In this document: positions 35,201 to 46,200 of the stretch, in pieces
How the letters are laid out: the number at the start of each line of letters is the position of its first letter
Position numbering within the stretch: position 1 is the first letter of the stretch
NCBI RefSeq assembly: GCF_008831285.2
Contig: NC_045145.1
Location: 22,318,802 to 22,382,801, forward strand
Source of the DNA: Nymphaea colorata
Taxonomy: Eukaryota > Streptophyta > Magnoliopsida > Nymphaeales > Nymphaeaceae
Length of the DNA: 64,000 bases
Direction of reading: 5' to 3'
Program-made: the position numbers and the translations under genes
The notes under the pieces: generated by a model
Databases searched by the model: none
Seen by the model: the letters and a program-made list of their open reading frames with translations, nothing else
Told to the model about the DNA's origin: nothing

Positions 35201-38200
35201 GCAAAACTTAGTTTGGCAGCCAAAACATGATTTTGTGAAAAAGAAAATAACACAATAGAAAAATGATGGTCATTTTCAGCCACCTACCAGTTGCAAAATG
35301 GGCCCAGCAAGGTCATCTGTATCGTTGGAGCTGACCAGCCTTTTTCAGGTTGGTGGTTGGCCAGAAGACTGGCTGGAATACTTAAAATTGGAAAAAAGAG
35401 AAAAAGAGGCCGAATTTTGGTGACTGGCCAGGAAGTGTGTGAACTATGCAGACCAGGATTGCTGGAGATGCTCAGGCTTATCCCAGCCCATTTCCCGGTC
35501 ACTAGGTGGCTGTAAAAAAGTTGAAATTGGAAAAAAGCTAACATCCAAATCTTTTCCGGCCTTTCTTGGCTGGTAGCCAACCGAAAAAAGGCTGGACAGT
35601 GGTTTGACATCGTCTGACAAGAAACCTGTCATCTGGAGCATTATAGGCCATAGGAGTGTCCCAGGAATCTCATTAAAAAAGCAGGAAAAACATTGGAGCG
35701 TGAGGATAGATAGTCTGTTGTTGGAAAGACAGTAGGGCAAAAAAACATTCCCAGAGAGGACATGATTGGAGCTTGCCTGCTTGCTGGAGGGAAAGTGGTT
35801 GCTCTCGGAGGCCAGCTTTCTATGTCTCCTACTTGTAGTACCTTGAAGTTGAGCCGGACAAACACTATGATCATGAGAAGAATCAGCATCCCTCTTGTTA
35901 AACCTGCAACTCTGCTGCAACAGTGGAACAGTGTTCTCTGGTTCTCAGGTCTATGCTCTGCCATGGTTCCCTATGTTTTTATGAAGTCTGTTTTTTTGCT
36001 GCAGGTTCTAAATTCTCCTTTGGACAGTGGATACGTAGAAAGACTATTTTGCTTGTTTCTCTTTAAATTTCCTAGTACTAGCAAGTGTTTTAAGTCTTTA
36101 ACTGATTTGATCTTTCTTTGAATCATTTGGAATATGGATTCATGATATAGCACAAATGAAATATATATCCAAGTGTAACTGGAAACTGTAGGCTACCGAG
36201 ATTTGGTAGCTTCACATTACTTCGTTGATTCAACACCTATGATTCCCAGTACTGAGTCATGGGCATATTGCATGAAATGAATCCTAATTAAGTATGGGTA
36301 ATTGAGGGGAGCCTGCTTACATGCCTGGTATCTCTCTGACCTAAGAACTTCGCCTTTCTGCCCAGCTCTATCAGCAGGCCCCTTCTTTTGCAATACTTAG
36401 CAAGTAAATTGTCTTCCTCACTTCCCGTCTTCTTTAGGCCCCATCTTTTGCAATACTTAGCAAGTAATTGTGTTCCTCACTTCCTGTCTTCTTTCTTTAT
36501 TCTTTTGTCTTTAGTTCACCTTTTGCCCAAACCTTTGTGAAAATCCAGTTTGGACATAACTCCAGTACACCTCAAACTGAGTTGTTTTTTTGTTAAGCAG
36601 CCCCAGCTCTATCAGCAGGCCCCTTCTTCTGCAATACTTAGCAAGTAATTGTTTTCCTCACTTCCTGTCTTCTTTCTTTATTCTTTTGTGTCTTTAGTTC
36701 ACCTTTTGCCCAAACCATTGTGAAAATCCAGTTTGGACATAACTCCAGTACACCTCAAACTGAGTTGTTTTTTTGTTAACCAGCCTTTGCTCCCAAACCC
36801 AGTGGCTAGCTCAGTTTCGGGCCTTATGCAAACCCAACCTATGTCTTGTTTTGCTTCGTGCCAGAGCCTTAGTTCCCAAGACACCACTGATGAGCTTGCG
36901 CTTATGAAATTTGATTAATGCTGTATAAACTTTTTTAGGGAAAAATAAATTTGAAAACTTGTATATGCTGATGTGTTAGTTTACTTAAGATATCATTGTT
37001 TCTGTTTAGCTTTTTCTTGCTTTGGTAACTCTTCCTGTCATGTACCCCAAACATTTTTACTGCATGTCTTGCTTAGCATATATCAATTTATGCAGGTCAA
37101 AACCATTAGCCTATTTGGAGAAGTTTGGGGCATTGGTCCAGCCACTGCACTAAAGCTATATGAGAAAGGGCATCGTACTCTGGATGATCTTTCAAAGGAC
37201 GATTCATTAACCCATGCCCAGCGGCTAGGTGTGAAATACTTTGATGACATCAAAAAACGGATTCCACGTGATGAGGTAAAAAGCATTCTGCTAAAGCTTT
37301 GTTATCAAGAGCATCTTGCTCCTCTTGTCCACTATTACCTGGAGTGGCTTCTTTATTGGCCTAGGTCAAAGTAATGGAGGAAATCCTTCAGAAAGTTGGA
37401 AAGGATGTTTTGCCTGGGGTGAGATTGATATGAACTCTCTGAAACACTTCTTTTTTTTCTGATGATTTTTGTAATTATGTTAATTTATCCATTCTTGTTG
37501 ATGATGACAATAAAACTATTGGAATCGTCCTAGCATTTTTTTTAATTTGGTTAATTTTTTTAACCTGCTTCAAAGAAAAAAAAACCCAGTCCTCTTTTTT
37601 TGTCTTCCCATTGAGTTTTTAAAGAAGGAATGTGTTTTCTGAAGGAATGTCACTGTATCGTTGTGGACATTATGTCTTACTCGGAGGTAATACTTTTATA
37701 TGTTTTTGGCTTCCTATGATATTGTTCACTGGCAGTCCAAAAGGTGGTCTTTTCATGATGACTTTCTGAACTTCTAAGTCCAGTCTGCACAAAGGTGAAA
37801 ATATGATCCAGGCTTATCTTCTGCAAAGATGGAGATCTCACCTGTACAATTCTTTTGAGTTTCCTGCACATATAGTTGCCTTTATTTGTGCAAGTGTACA
37901 TTTTTATATGGACATTTGTTGTCAAACTGTTACCTAATTGTGTTGAGAGATAAAAGTATCGTAGGTAGTTATCTTAGAAATATTTCCAAATCACTACCTA
38001 CGATACTTATATTTTTCTCTTAACACAAATAAGGGTAGTATTGGCAAAGTGTTTCATCATGCATTGGTAGGCTCAGATTGGGACGGGTTTAGGTTGAGAC
38101 TCATTTAGGGACGTAACCCTGATTCACTTTTTCATAAACTGCTTGTAACCAGTGTTCGGGGATTACAATTTGTACTTTGCTGAATCAGCGAGGTTAAGGG

Positions 38201-41200
38201 TCCCCTCCAAAAGATGCTACTTTTTACAGCAAATTTCATCTTCTTTTCTTGTCTCCTTCTCCCATAAATCTTGTTCATCCTAAACTTGAACTCAATGTTT
38301 TCTCTGCATCCGCTTTGGTGTGTGGATAATCCTTGTGCCATTTTACTGTTTTATGCGAGTTAATTTCAAATGAGGTTCTTAACATACCGGTGCGTACGCT
38401 TCTCCTAGGATCTCCTAGACCTCTAGGTTTTGTGGCTGTTCTTTGGACTTCCCAGTTGAGCACTTAATAACCTAGATTTTTTCTTTCAACGACCTAGATT
38501 TTTTGTTTCCTTCTACTTTTTCCGTTTATCATGTAGTTTGTTTTCCTTCCCTTCTACTTTTCTTGATTTTATGCGGATTTTCTCTTTCATTTTTTTATGT
38601 TATTTGTCGTTTTTCATATACATACATACATACTCATGCAAGTGTATATAAATATGTATATGTGTGTGTGTGTGATCTCATCAGATACTGTTTTTGCTAA
38701 AAGTTATTTGCATTCAGCCTTACTAAAATGGAGAAAGTTCCTTATATGCAAATTCATAGTTGTTCTTAGAAGGACATTACTTGAGTCAAATGATATTTGA
38801 TGTCATCATGCATTAATTATTTCATATTCTTCTCCTGTTTGTACTTTCACTTCTTTTATTAAATGCAAGTAAGAACACACTCAGTTTTCTATCTGAAGGT
38901 TATTATTGTTATTGGGGGATCCTACAGACGTGGGAAAGCAACATGTGGCGATTTAGATGTTGTGATTACACATCCAGATGGGAGAAGGTAGTTTTGAATG
39001 CAAGAGTCGTAACATTGCTTATTGAATATGAGATATTGCTGACTTTCTGTAGTAGTTTCCGACTTTCTATGCCCTTTTGGTTAACATTGTGTGGACATAT
39101 CAACACTTAGTTTTGTGTAGAGATAGTGGAATTACCTAGATTCTGTCTTGCTCATTAGACTGGTTTTGTTTTCCTATTTTATGTACCTTTTGGAGGGTCC
39201 AGCTTCCTTGGTTCCACATGTACTTTCGGACCTTTCTGTATGATGTGGCACAGTGATCTGCTTTCATGAATATGTGTGTTTATAGTTGTATGTAAGTAAT
39301 AAACCATGATTCTTGTAGGGTCTTCAACTGGTTCTCTTTCTTCATTTATTTGCTAGATGATGATTTTCTCCTCCCCTTCTTGCACTTGCTATCTCTGTCT
39401 GGCCATGAAACTTGTTGAAGAATAGTGTTTGTTGTTGTTATTATTAGTATGCAAATTTTGTTTAGTAACTTTTCCATTTCAACTGGTAGCTCCTGGAGAT
39501 GTTTACGACTACTTTGTCTGCATAATAGAACAAAATAATTAGAGGAACACCACAGATATGCTTTACTCACACACAGACACATATGGAGATGGAGAGAACG
39601 AAAAACAGTCTTCATAATCTCATGAGAGAAGCAAAGCAAATGTCTGCAGACCTTGGATGTGTATAAAGTTTTGCTATGCAGTATCTTTTCGGAGTAGGAA
39701 CAGAGTGATATTAAAAACTACCAAATTTAAGTAGCTTGACATTTATTATTCTTCCTTCTTTAAGTATGCTGCATTCGTATTGGCTGTGAAGTAACTGGTA
39801 TGTCTTTTAAGCGCAGCCATAAAGGTTTCCTGCCCAAATTTGTTAAGCATCTGAAGGATATGAAATTTTTGAGAGAGGATCTGGTGTTCAGTACTCACAG
39901 CATGGAGGTATCTTTCTGACTTTGCATTTTTTTTTATCAGCATTTTTGCTACTTTTCTACATTTTAACTGTTGAATATTCAGAAGATCTTGAAGGAATGA
40001 AATATGATGGCCTGATGTTGAAGATGGAGTCTGTTTCGGGTGGAATTTTGCCCCTTTGTGTTCTACTATTTAAAAGACTGCAGCTTCAATTTGACAAATG
40101 CTGGTTGTTTCTATGCTTGGCATTATTTGTTTGCTTACTTCTACATTTCGTGTCTTATTATCCTTACCTCTATGCTGTTAAGAAGAGCACAACTTCTTAA
40201 CTAAAAGTGCATTAATGGTTTATTTACACCTTCAGAATCTATATGTAAGCTTAACTTTGGCAATTGTTGCCTTGATAATACATTTCTTATGGAGTTGCCC
40301 TGCTATGGTCTAATGCAATGTGGCCTTTCTTCTTTTGGTTCTTGATTTTGTTGTCATTCAAGGTCTGATCTTTTATTTTAATTTGACATGTTCTTTTAAT
40401 TTCATGGGTCATTTTGGATATCTATTTTCTGTTCCGCATTGTCGTAATCCTTATTTAGTTTTTTGCCAATTATGTGTTTTCTGAAATTTGACCATGTCTT
40501 TTACATAGGGAACAGATTCTGGAGTAGACACATATTTTGGACTTTGCACATATCCAGGGCGGGAGCAACGCCTTCGCATTGATTTCAAGGTTGTTGATGC
40601 CACTCCTTTTGGAAGGCATGGAGTTAGAATGCTTTCTTCCTCTCTGTGTGTATAGGTGTGTGTTTGTGTGGGTACTAGTGCATGCATCAATTTGGACGTA
40701 CATGTGTATTTTGTGTGTGTGTGCACACATGCTTGTTTGTGCACCTGTGCATGCACATCATATATTGCATGGTCATGCTCAAACTTGTCTTGATATTGAT
40801 AATTTTGAAGTGCTTCATGTGATATGAGGTGTCCCTATTTAGATTCCATCATCCAACAATATGTAATGTAACTGTACAACCCCAATCGAATTATAATTGT
40901 CACTAAATATTCTTTGCGTACGTTTTACTTGTAATGTAGGTTGATTATTGCATGAAAATATTGCAAAATGCTTAGTATCTTTTTCTTTCTTTCTTCGAGA
41001 ATAGCTAGAAAACTGCCTGACCAAACAGATGGGCTCTACAAAGCAATGTATTTAAAGAAAAACAAAGAATTAATTTTTTGTTTTGTTATTTCTATGTTAT
41101 TAAGCATGTATACTGAAGAAAAGCAGCAGCGTAAGAGTAAGAACTCATACCCTCAAAATTTTGTGTGTTGTATGCACACATTTACTCATTTGACATGCTC

Positions 41201-42896
41201 TAGTAGAAAGGGATGGCACACAATCGAGTTGAAGTCTTCATGTCTGCCACCTGTGCCTCATCTGCATGTCTAGCAGATTCATACTTTTGCTCCTTCTACT
41301 ATCTTCTTCTAGTCTACCAAGCAAGTGAAGAACACCTCTCTCTCTCTCTCTTTCTTTCTCTTTCATTTTCCGTCTCTCTCCCTTGTTTGTGACTGAGCAT
41401 AACTTATTACCTTTTATGAAAAATTCTCTGACAATTTTAAGACATTTGAACTTAAAAAAGAACCAAGTCATTTTTAAAAATGTTTGGACACTTGAATTTT
41501 CTTTTCCACTGCTGCCCTTCTTTGAGATTTAATAAATATATGATTATGGAATTTGAATGCTCAGTTTAAACTATTCAGCTGTTGCTTCAGGGATAATTTA
41601 TCCTGTTCCATTGGATCACTTGGTTTGTATTATGTACAGGTATATCCAAGAGACATATATGCCTTTGGATTAATAGCTTGGACAGGGAATGATGTACTAA
41701 ATAGGAGGTAATTTACTTGTATTTTTCCCTCACATGGTACTGAGCTAAAATCACAAATCGATTGGTTAGTGGACTAGTTTGGCAAATAACTGTATCATGC
41801 TCATGTTGTATGGACATTTTTAGGCTTGTTGGTGGTCGATAGAATAATGCATCATTACAAATTATATGGGAAATAGATGAATTGTCATCATCTAACATAC
41901 TGATTCACAAATGATAAAAAAATCGGCAGTTGAACCCTCTTGCTTTTGGCTAAGGGGGTCAGTTTGCTCATCATGACAGCATAACTTCTGTGCAGAAATG
42001 GGATGTAGTTTAACATGGTGATGGTTCTAAAACATATGAAATAGGATCCGTCCAATTGTTCAATCTCTTTCTTAAGGGTCCGATCTGTTGGTACATTGTA
42101 TTTCTTAGCTGAAAGGAGGATATTGTGGCCATTAACAGTCCTTATTTCGGAACGTTCCTTGATGTTCTTTGGCATTGTTTGGACTATTGAGATTTTCCTG
42201 AAAAGAGTCTTAGAATAGTTACCGGAGAAGTGCTTAACTTTAGTCTCATGACATGACAAAATCACCACATCTGTCCTCTCCTCTTCCCTTCCCTGAACTC
42301 AGTTTGTGTTTTATCGGGTGTATGGTTTAATCAAGGTTGTGCTCTTCACAAGGCTCTTTTTTTTTTCTTTTATTATAAAAAAGAAGCCTCAACATTAGCT
42401 ACTTCCCAATCAAGCAAAAAATTTATGGTTCCTTCATATTGAGCCAGCTGTTGTATGGAACAGTCAACTGGTCAGAGTACATGCAAAGTATTCCAACTTG
42501 TTATTGGTTAGTTTTCGTGTGCAACTAGAAATGATGGTTATCTACAAATTGGCCTGTGCAATCTCTCACTTGCATTTCCCAGCAACAGGCTATTTCGACA
42601 AATAACTTGCTGCTACATGCAGGTTGAGGTTATTGGCTGAGAGCAAAGGTTTCAGGCTTGATGATACAGGCCTCTATCTTGTTTCACACAGTCCCACTGG
42701 GAAGAAGGTTTCACAAAAAAAATATTTTGTTAAGTCGCACTTAAGCTACTTTGCTTGTTAGCATAACCTCCCTCCCCTCTCTTTCTTTGTTTTTCAGGTC
42801 ACAAAATCCAATACAAGATTGACTTGCAAAACAGAAAGAGAAGTTCTTGATGTCTTGGGATTTCCATGGCTCGAACCACATGAGAGGAACTTGTAA
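32291..42896 (+). CDS. POLL: DNA polymerase lambda (family X), 14 exons
   Basis: Exons by my assembly: 32291-32422, 32620-32757, 33435-33851, 34113-34191, 34281-34411, 34744-34806, 37096-37275, 37365-37418, 38899-38987, 39817-39907, 40509-40589, 41640-41707, 42623-42707, 42798-42896. All introns are GT-AG and the frame stays open for 568 aa plus stop. A BRCT domain (about 25-115; WLEDSLKQG) is followed by a Ser/Asp-rich linker in exon 3. Next come the 8-kDa domain with a helix-hairpin-helix (HLPAIGKAM), the fingers hairpin [18 protein letters not shown], and the palm. Palm catalytic Asp residues are D416 and D418 in GDLDVV and D483 in RIDFK. The nucleotide-binding region reads WTGNDVLNR, and the protein ends in [11 protein letters not shown]. 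It fills short gaps in base-excision repair and end joining in the nucleus. The start at 32291 fits the MAPK-type N-terminus; an in-frame ATG at 32195 would add 32 unlikely residues. Confidence 0.93.
35330..35600. repeat. Imperfect foldback sequence in POLL intron 6
   Basis: ctgaccagcctttttcaggt (left) and the reverse complement of a segment ending aaaaaaggctggacag (right) form an imperfect stem of about 35 bp. Smaller matching arms (cagccacctacc and taggtggctg) lie at 35279 and 35503. This is probably a foldback transposon remnant. Confidence 0.4.
36361..36785. repeat. 241-bp tandem duplication in POLL intron 6
   Basis: The segment beginning cccagctctatcagcaggcc at 36361 recurs at 36602. 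Both copies continue through gcaatacttagcaagtaa and cctcaaactgagttg. A nested duplication of about 59 bp (ttttgcaatacttagcaag, 36386 and 36445) exists in the first copy only. Confidence 0.85.
37938..38028. repeat. 91-bp hairpin MITE in POLL intron 8
   Basis: The left arm ttgtgttgagagataaaagt and onward to cgtaggtagt pairs with the right arm actacctacgatactt through to cttaacacaa, with a loop of about 25 bases. The inner 17 bp (agtatcgtaggtagt core) match perfectly. This is a typical short MITE or hairpin-RNA source. Confidence 0.75.
41336..41379. repeat. CT-rich microsatellite in POLL intron 11
   Basis: A (CT)n run followed by imperfect tttctttc repeats. It has no evident function. Confidence 0.8.
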
Positions 42897-44590
42897 AAAG
42901 ACACATGTTCTTGGTTCAGCTCATACCATATACATAGATACAGTACCATGCTGCAGCTGCCAATTTTGAACGGATGAGTGAAGGTTAATTTTGTCTTTAT
43001 AGTGGATAGGGAAAACAGCTTTCTTCCTTTGCTTTTTATCCCTTCCCCTTGTCTCTGGTATGTGAGTTTTGTAATTAAAGGCCGACTATGTAAGGGAAGG
43101 TCCATGCTCGTTGTTCTACTGTCATGGTTTGGATTTATAGATACGGCCAGGCCTTTTAAGGCACCGACATGCATCTTCTAACATGTAATATGATGAAGTT
43201 CAGTGAGTTGTCCATTCTATTTGCCTCACAGTTCCATGTGCTAGTCTGTATTAGACCAGCATGAGCAACAAATTGTCTTCATTGTGATTGAAAACCTGCC
43301 TCATCTTTGGCTCAAGCCATATGTCTACCTCCATTGTTAAGCAGAATCCAAGCTCCAGACTAGATCCTGTTGTTGTTTCAACTTTCAAGTAACCCTGAGC
43401 TCCGCTAAGTGTCTTGCAAGGCAAGGCAAGGGACGTCTTATGCCTCTGTTATCAGCTATTTCTTGTTTAACTTGCATGTTTTTTCATTTTAATCAAAAGC
43501 AGTCATACTGTAGTTATTCATTTAGTCGTTTTCAGATTCCAACTTGTTAATGTGTGGTCTCTAGGTGAAGCAAATCATGAAACCGTGCTTGCTTATATAA
43601 TATGTTCGGTTTAAATTGTTGGTCTCATATATTAGCTGGTCTTGCTTGGTCTCCTTGGCTGTTCCTTAGTTGAGTTAGGCTACATAAAAACCCCATTCAG
43701 GGAAGGCAAGATGACCCTTTTTCTTTTTCTATATTGGTTCTGTGTTCATTTAGTGGAGCTATATGATCAGCAGATGAATTGATTTCTGTTTACATGATAA
43801 CTATCCAATTTAGAAGTCTGCTTTTGTGGGCATGCTTGCATTTATACATTGTAAGAGATGCTTATCATTGTGCAGCTTTCTTACCAGCACACAGTTAGTC
43901 TGGTGCTTTTGCTGTTGGTACAGGTAGATCAGATGCGTCTGTAAGTCCCCCGTTTGATTGCAATCAAGGTTTTTGATCAGTTGTTCTTTTGAGAATGCAA
44001 TATAGAAGTTTCCAATGGAAAAGTTTTCACATGGAAAAAAGTTCATGTAAACCATTTTGGAGGATGTAGGTCGACATTCTAATTTTCACAAGTAACTTAT
44101 AAGATGAGATATATGATCAGGCTTGGGTGGTCGTTTATGGAAGTAAATAAGTATCCTTGTGGGAGACTGTCATAGCAGAAGTGGATACGATGAAGATGTA
44201 GCATTACCTTTTTCTATTACGCGGACAATATTAGCGAATGACTAAAATGAACCAGGCAAAAGTGATTTAGCTGTATGTGGAAGTGCCTGTGGGTTTACTT
44301 GTAAATAACATCTATTCATATGTTGTGTAGACGAGTGTGAGCGCGGACCATTTGCTCTCGTGCTTTTTGTCTAGTCAAATGCTTGGAAAAGAATACTGTT
44401 GGACAATCCTTTTTCTTTCTCAAGACTTTACATGCTGCGATACATTTATTTGCCCTTTCCTACTAAAGTGCTTAAACGAATAAATATTTTGACCATCCTT
44501 TTTGCCTGAAGGCCTCACATGCTGTGATGCATTATATTCCTTTTCTCTTTTTTCCTTGGTTATGTTTCTTAGTTTTTTCAGTGTTAAGAG

Positions 44591-44692
44591 AGCTAAGAAT
44601 ATAAACTTTTACCTTTCAAGGGATATTGGCAGTCGATATCGAGCTAACAATATAAAGTTTTACTTTTCAAGGGATATTGGCAGTCGATATCT
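44591..44692. repeat. 51-bp tandem duplication
   Basis: Two adjacent copies, starting agctaagaatataaac and agctaacaatataaag, share ttcaagggatattggcagtc. They differ at a few positions. Confidence 0.85.
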
Positions 44693-46114
44693 TGCGAACC
44701 TTTTTCATCATGCTCGTGTTGGTCCTTCAGTAGAATGAGCTCACCATGCGTTGCACCTTTCCCCCTTAAAGCTGATCAAAACCAACTTTACAATGAGGTC
44801 TTGCCGCACACTATGATAAGAAGCAACGCTCTGTGTGGCATTTGGAAACGGGATAAAAGTAAACGATAGGTCCATGAAGTGAGAAAGTCATTGGTTAGTA
44901 GGCTCAAATGACGGTGGCATTAAACTGATAATTTGATATTTCAAAATTCAATTTTCGTTTGGGAGCATCTCTTGCACTATTAAATATTAAGACTTCTGGT
45001 GTAGTATCTTGGAAGCGTTAAATCCAAAAAGGAAAAGGAAAAAAAAATGTTATAGCAATTCTTCATAGTAAGACGAGGAGAACAATATGCTGAATGCTAC
45101 TGCAAGGCATTCAAGCCTCCAAACAACAAGTAGCAGCGTCCTTTTCCACCTTCCGTCATCGTCCGTCAGGTGATAAATGATTTGGATTTGTCGACGGGAT
45201 CTTTATTAGACCAATGTAGAATGGGTGAGTTCAGAGCGGCCCGGCCCATTAGTGTGTATCTAAATTCATTTTTTTTTCTTCTTACTGAACACCCAGATTC
45301 AACTTAACTTTTTTGGACTAAGATTCAAATTCGAGTGTAACTCGATCCCGGCCATTTGAGTTTGGACTTTTACTCTTATTCCATACATTATTACTCTTAA
45401 CGAAATAGTAATCGATGAAAAAGAAACTATGTTGTTTTTTATTCTTAAACATTTATTTGTCATTTAAGATAGCAATATCTTAACAATGTAAGGGTGTTTG
45501 GTGGCATGGGTAAACCCACAAAGGAGCAGCTTCCAACGGCAAGGAGACAAAGTAGGACTTGGGGTTCCGCTTTTTCTCTTCACCTTAACATTGTTTAGTT
45601 TAGAAAGCATTCTGTTTGATTTGTGGACGTAATTTGTAGGAAGCTTCCATGTAGAACAGATGTCTTGCCCGGAGCACGCCTTATGAAGGGAGCTAGTTGT
45701 TTTTTCAATAATTTGTCTAAGGATTCTACTTTAAGTTCCCACGAAAACTTGTACTCAACAGAGAATGAAAGGTTTGAGTGAAAATTGTTAGTGACTCCCG
45801 AATCCAATTCTGCAATTTATCTCTTCGATTGGACTTTTTTGTGCTTTCCGTTGCTTCAGGTCCAACACTAAATTCGAACGTAGTTAAAATTAGTTTAAGT
45901 CACGACCAATTTCATTAACCGATATATCTTTCGTGCGTCTTGGGCTCTCCAGAGTCGCCCGATTAAATTGACATCAGGTGAAATCTGCTCTATTTTCACC
46001 ACGAGATGGGTAATTACGAATTAATAACGAAGAAGCTCTTAGGAGCCAGCGGCCTAGCAGACCAACCGGCGTTCTTCGACCTATGCTGTTGTTTCCGGCA
46101 TTCTGTAAACCTAT

Positions 46115-46120
46115 TATATA
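46115..46120 (+). promoter_or_regulatory. Candidate TATA box of PRIN2
   Basis: tatata lies 80 bp before the ATG at 46200, a sensible distance for transcription starting near 46145-46150. A GA-rich tract (46153-46200) would then fall in the 5' UTR. Confidence 0.35.
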
Positions 46121-46152
46121 GTATTATTTCGTACAGAAAACCAGGGTGGGGA

Positions 46153-46200
46153 GAGAGAGAGAGAGAGATCGAGTGAGAGTGAGAGTGAGAGAGTGAGAGA
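46153..46200. repeat. (GA)n tract in the PRIN2 5' leader
   Basis: An almost pure purine run of GA and GAGT repeats abuts the start codon. GA-rich leaders are common in plant housekeeping genes and can bind GAGA-type factors. A regulatory role here is inference. Confidence 0.6.

Larger units (their letters stand above)
34807..37095. other. Long POLL intron 6 with repeat insertions
   Basis: This 2.3-kb intron contains imperfect inverted repeats around 35330-35600 and a 241-bp tandem duplication at 36361-36785. Open frames inside it (for example on the minus strand at 35444-35920) show no domain, so I treat them as chance. Confidence 0.6.
42897..46199. other. Intergenic region between POLL and PRIN2
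   Basis: It contains the POLL 3' UTR and the PRIN2 promoter. A 51-bp tandem duplication (agctaagaatataaac, near 44591 and 44642) is the only clear repeat. No gene is supported. A (GA)n tract stands directly before the PRIN2 start. Confidence 0.6.

Noticed and set aside
35444-35920. 158-codon minus-strand frame in POLL intron 6
   Set aside because: No domain or coding-like composition; it lies over a foldback repeat inside an intron.
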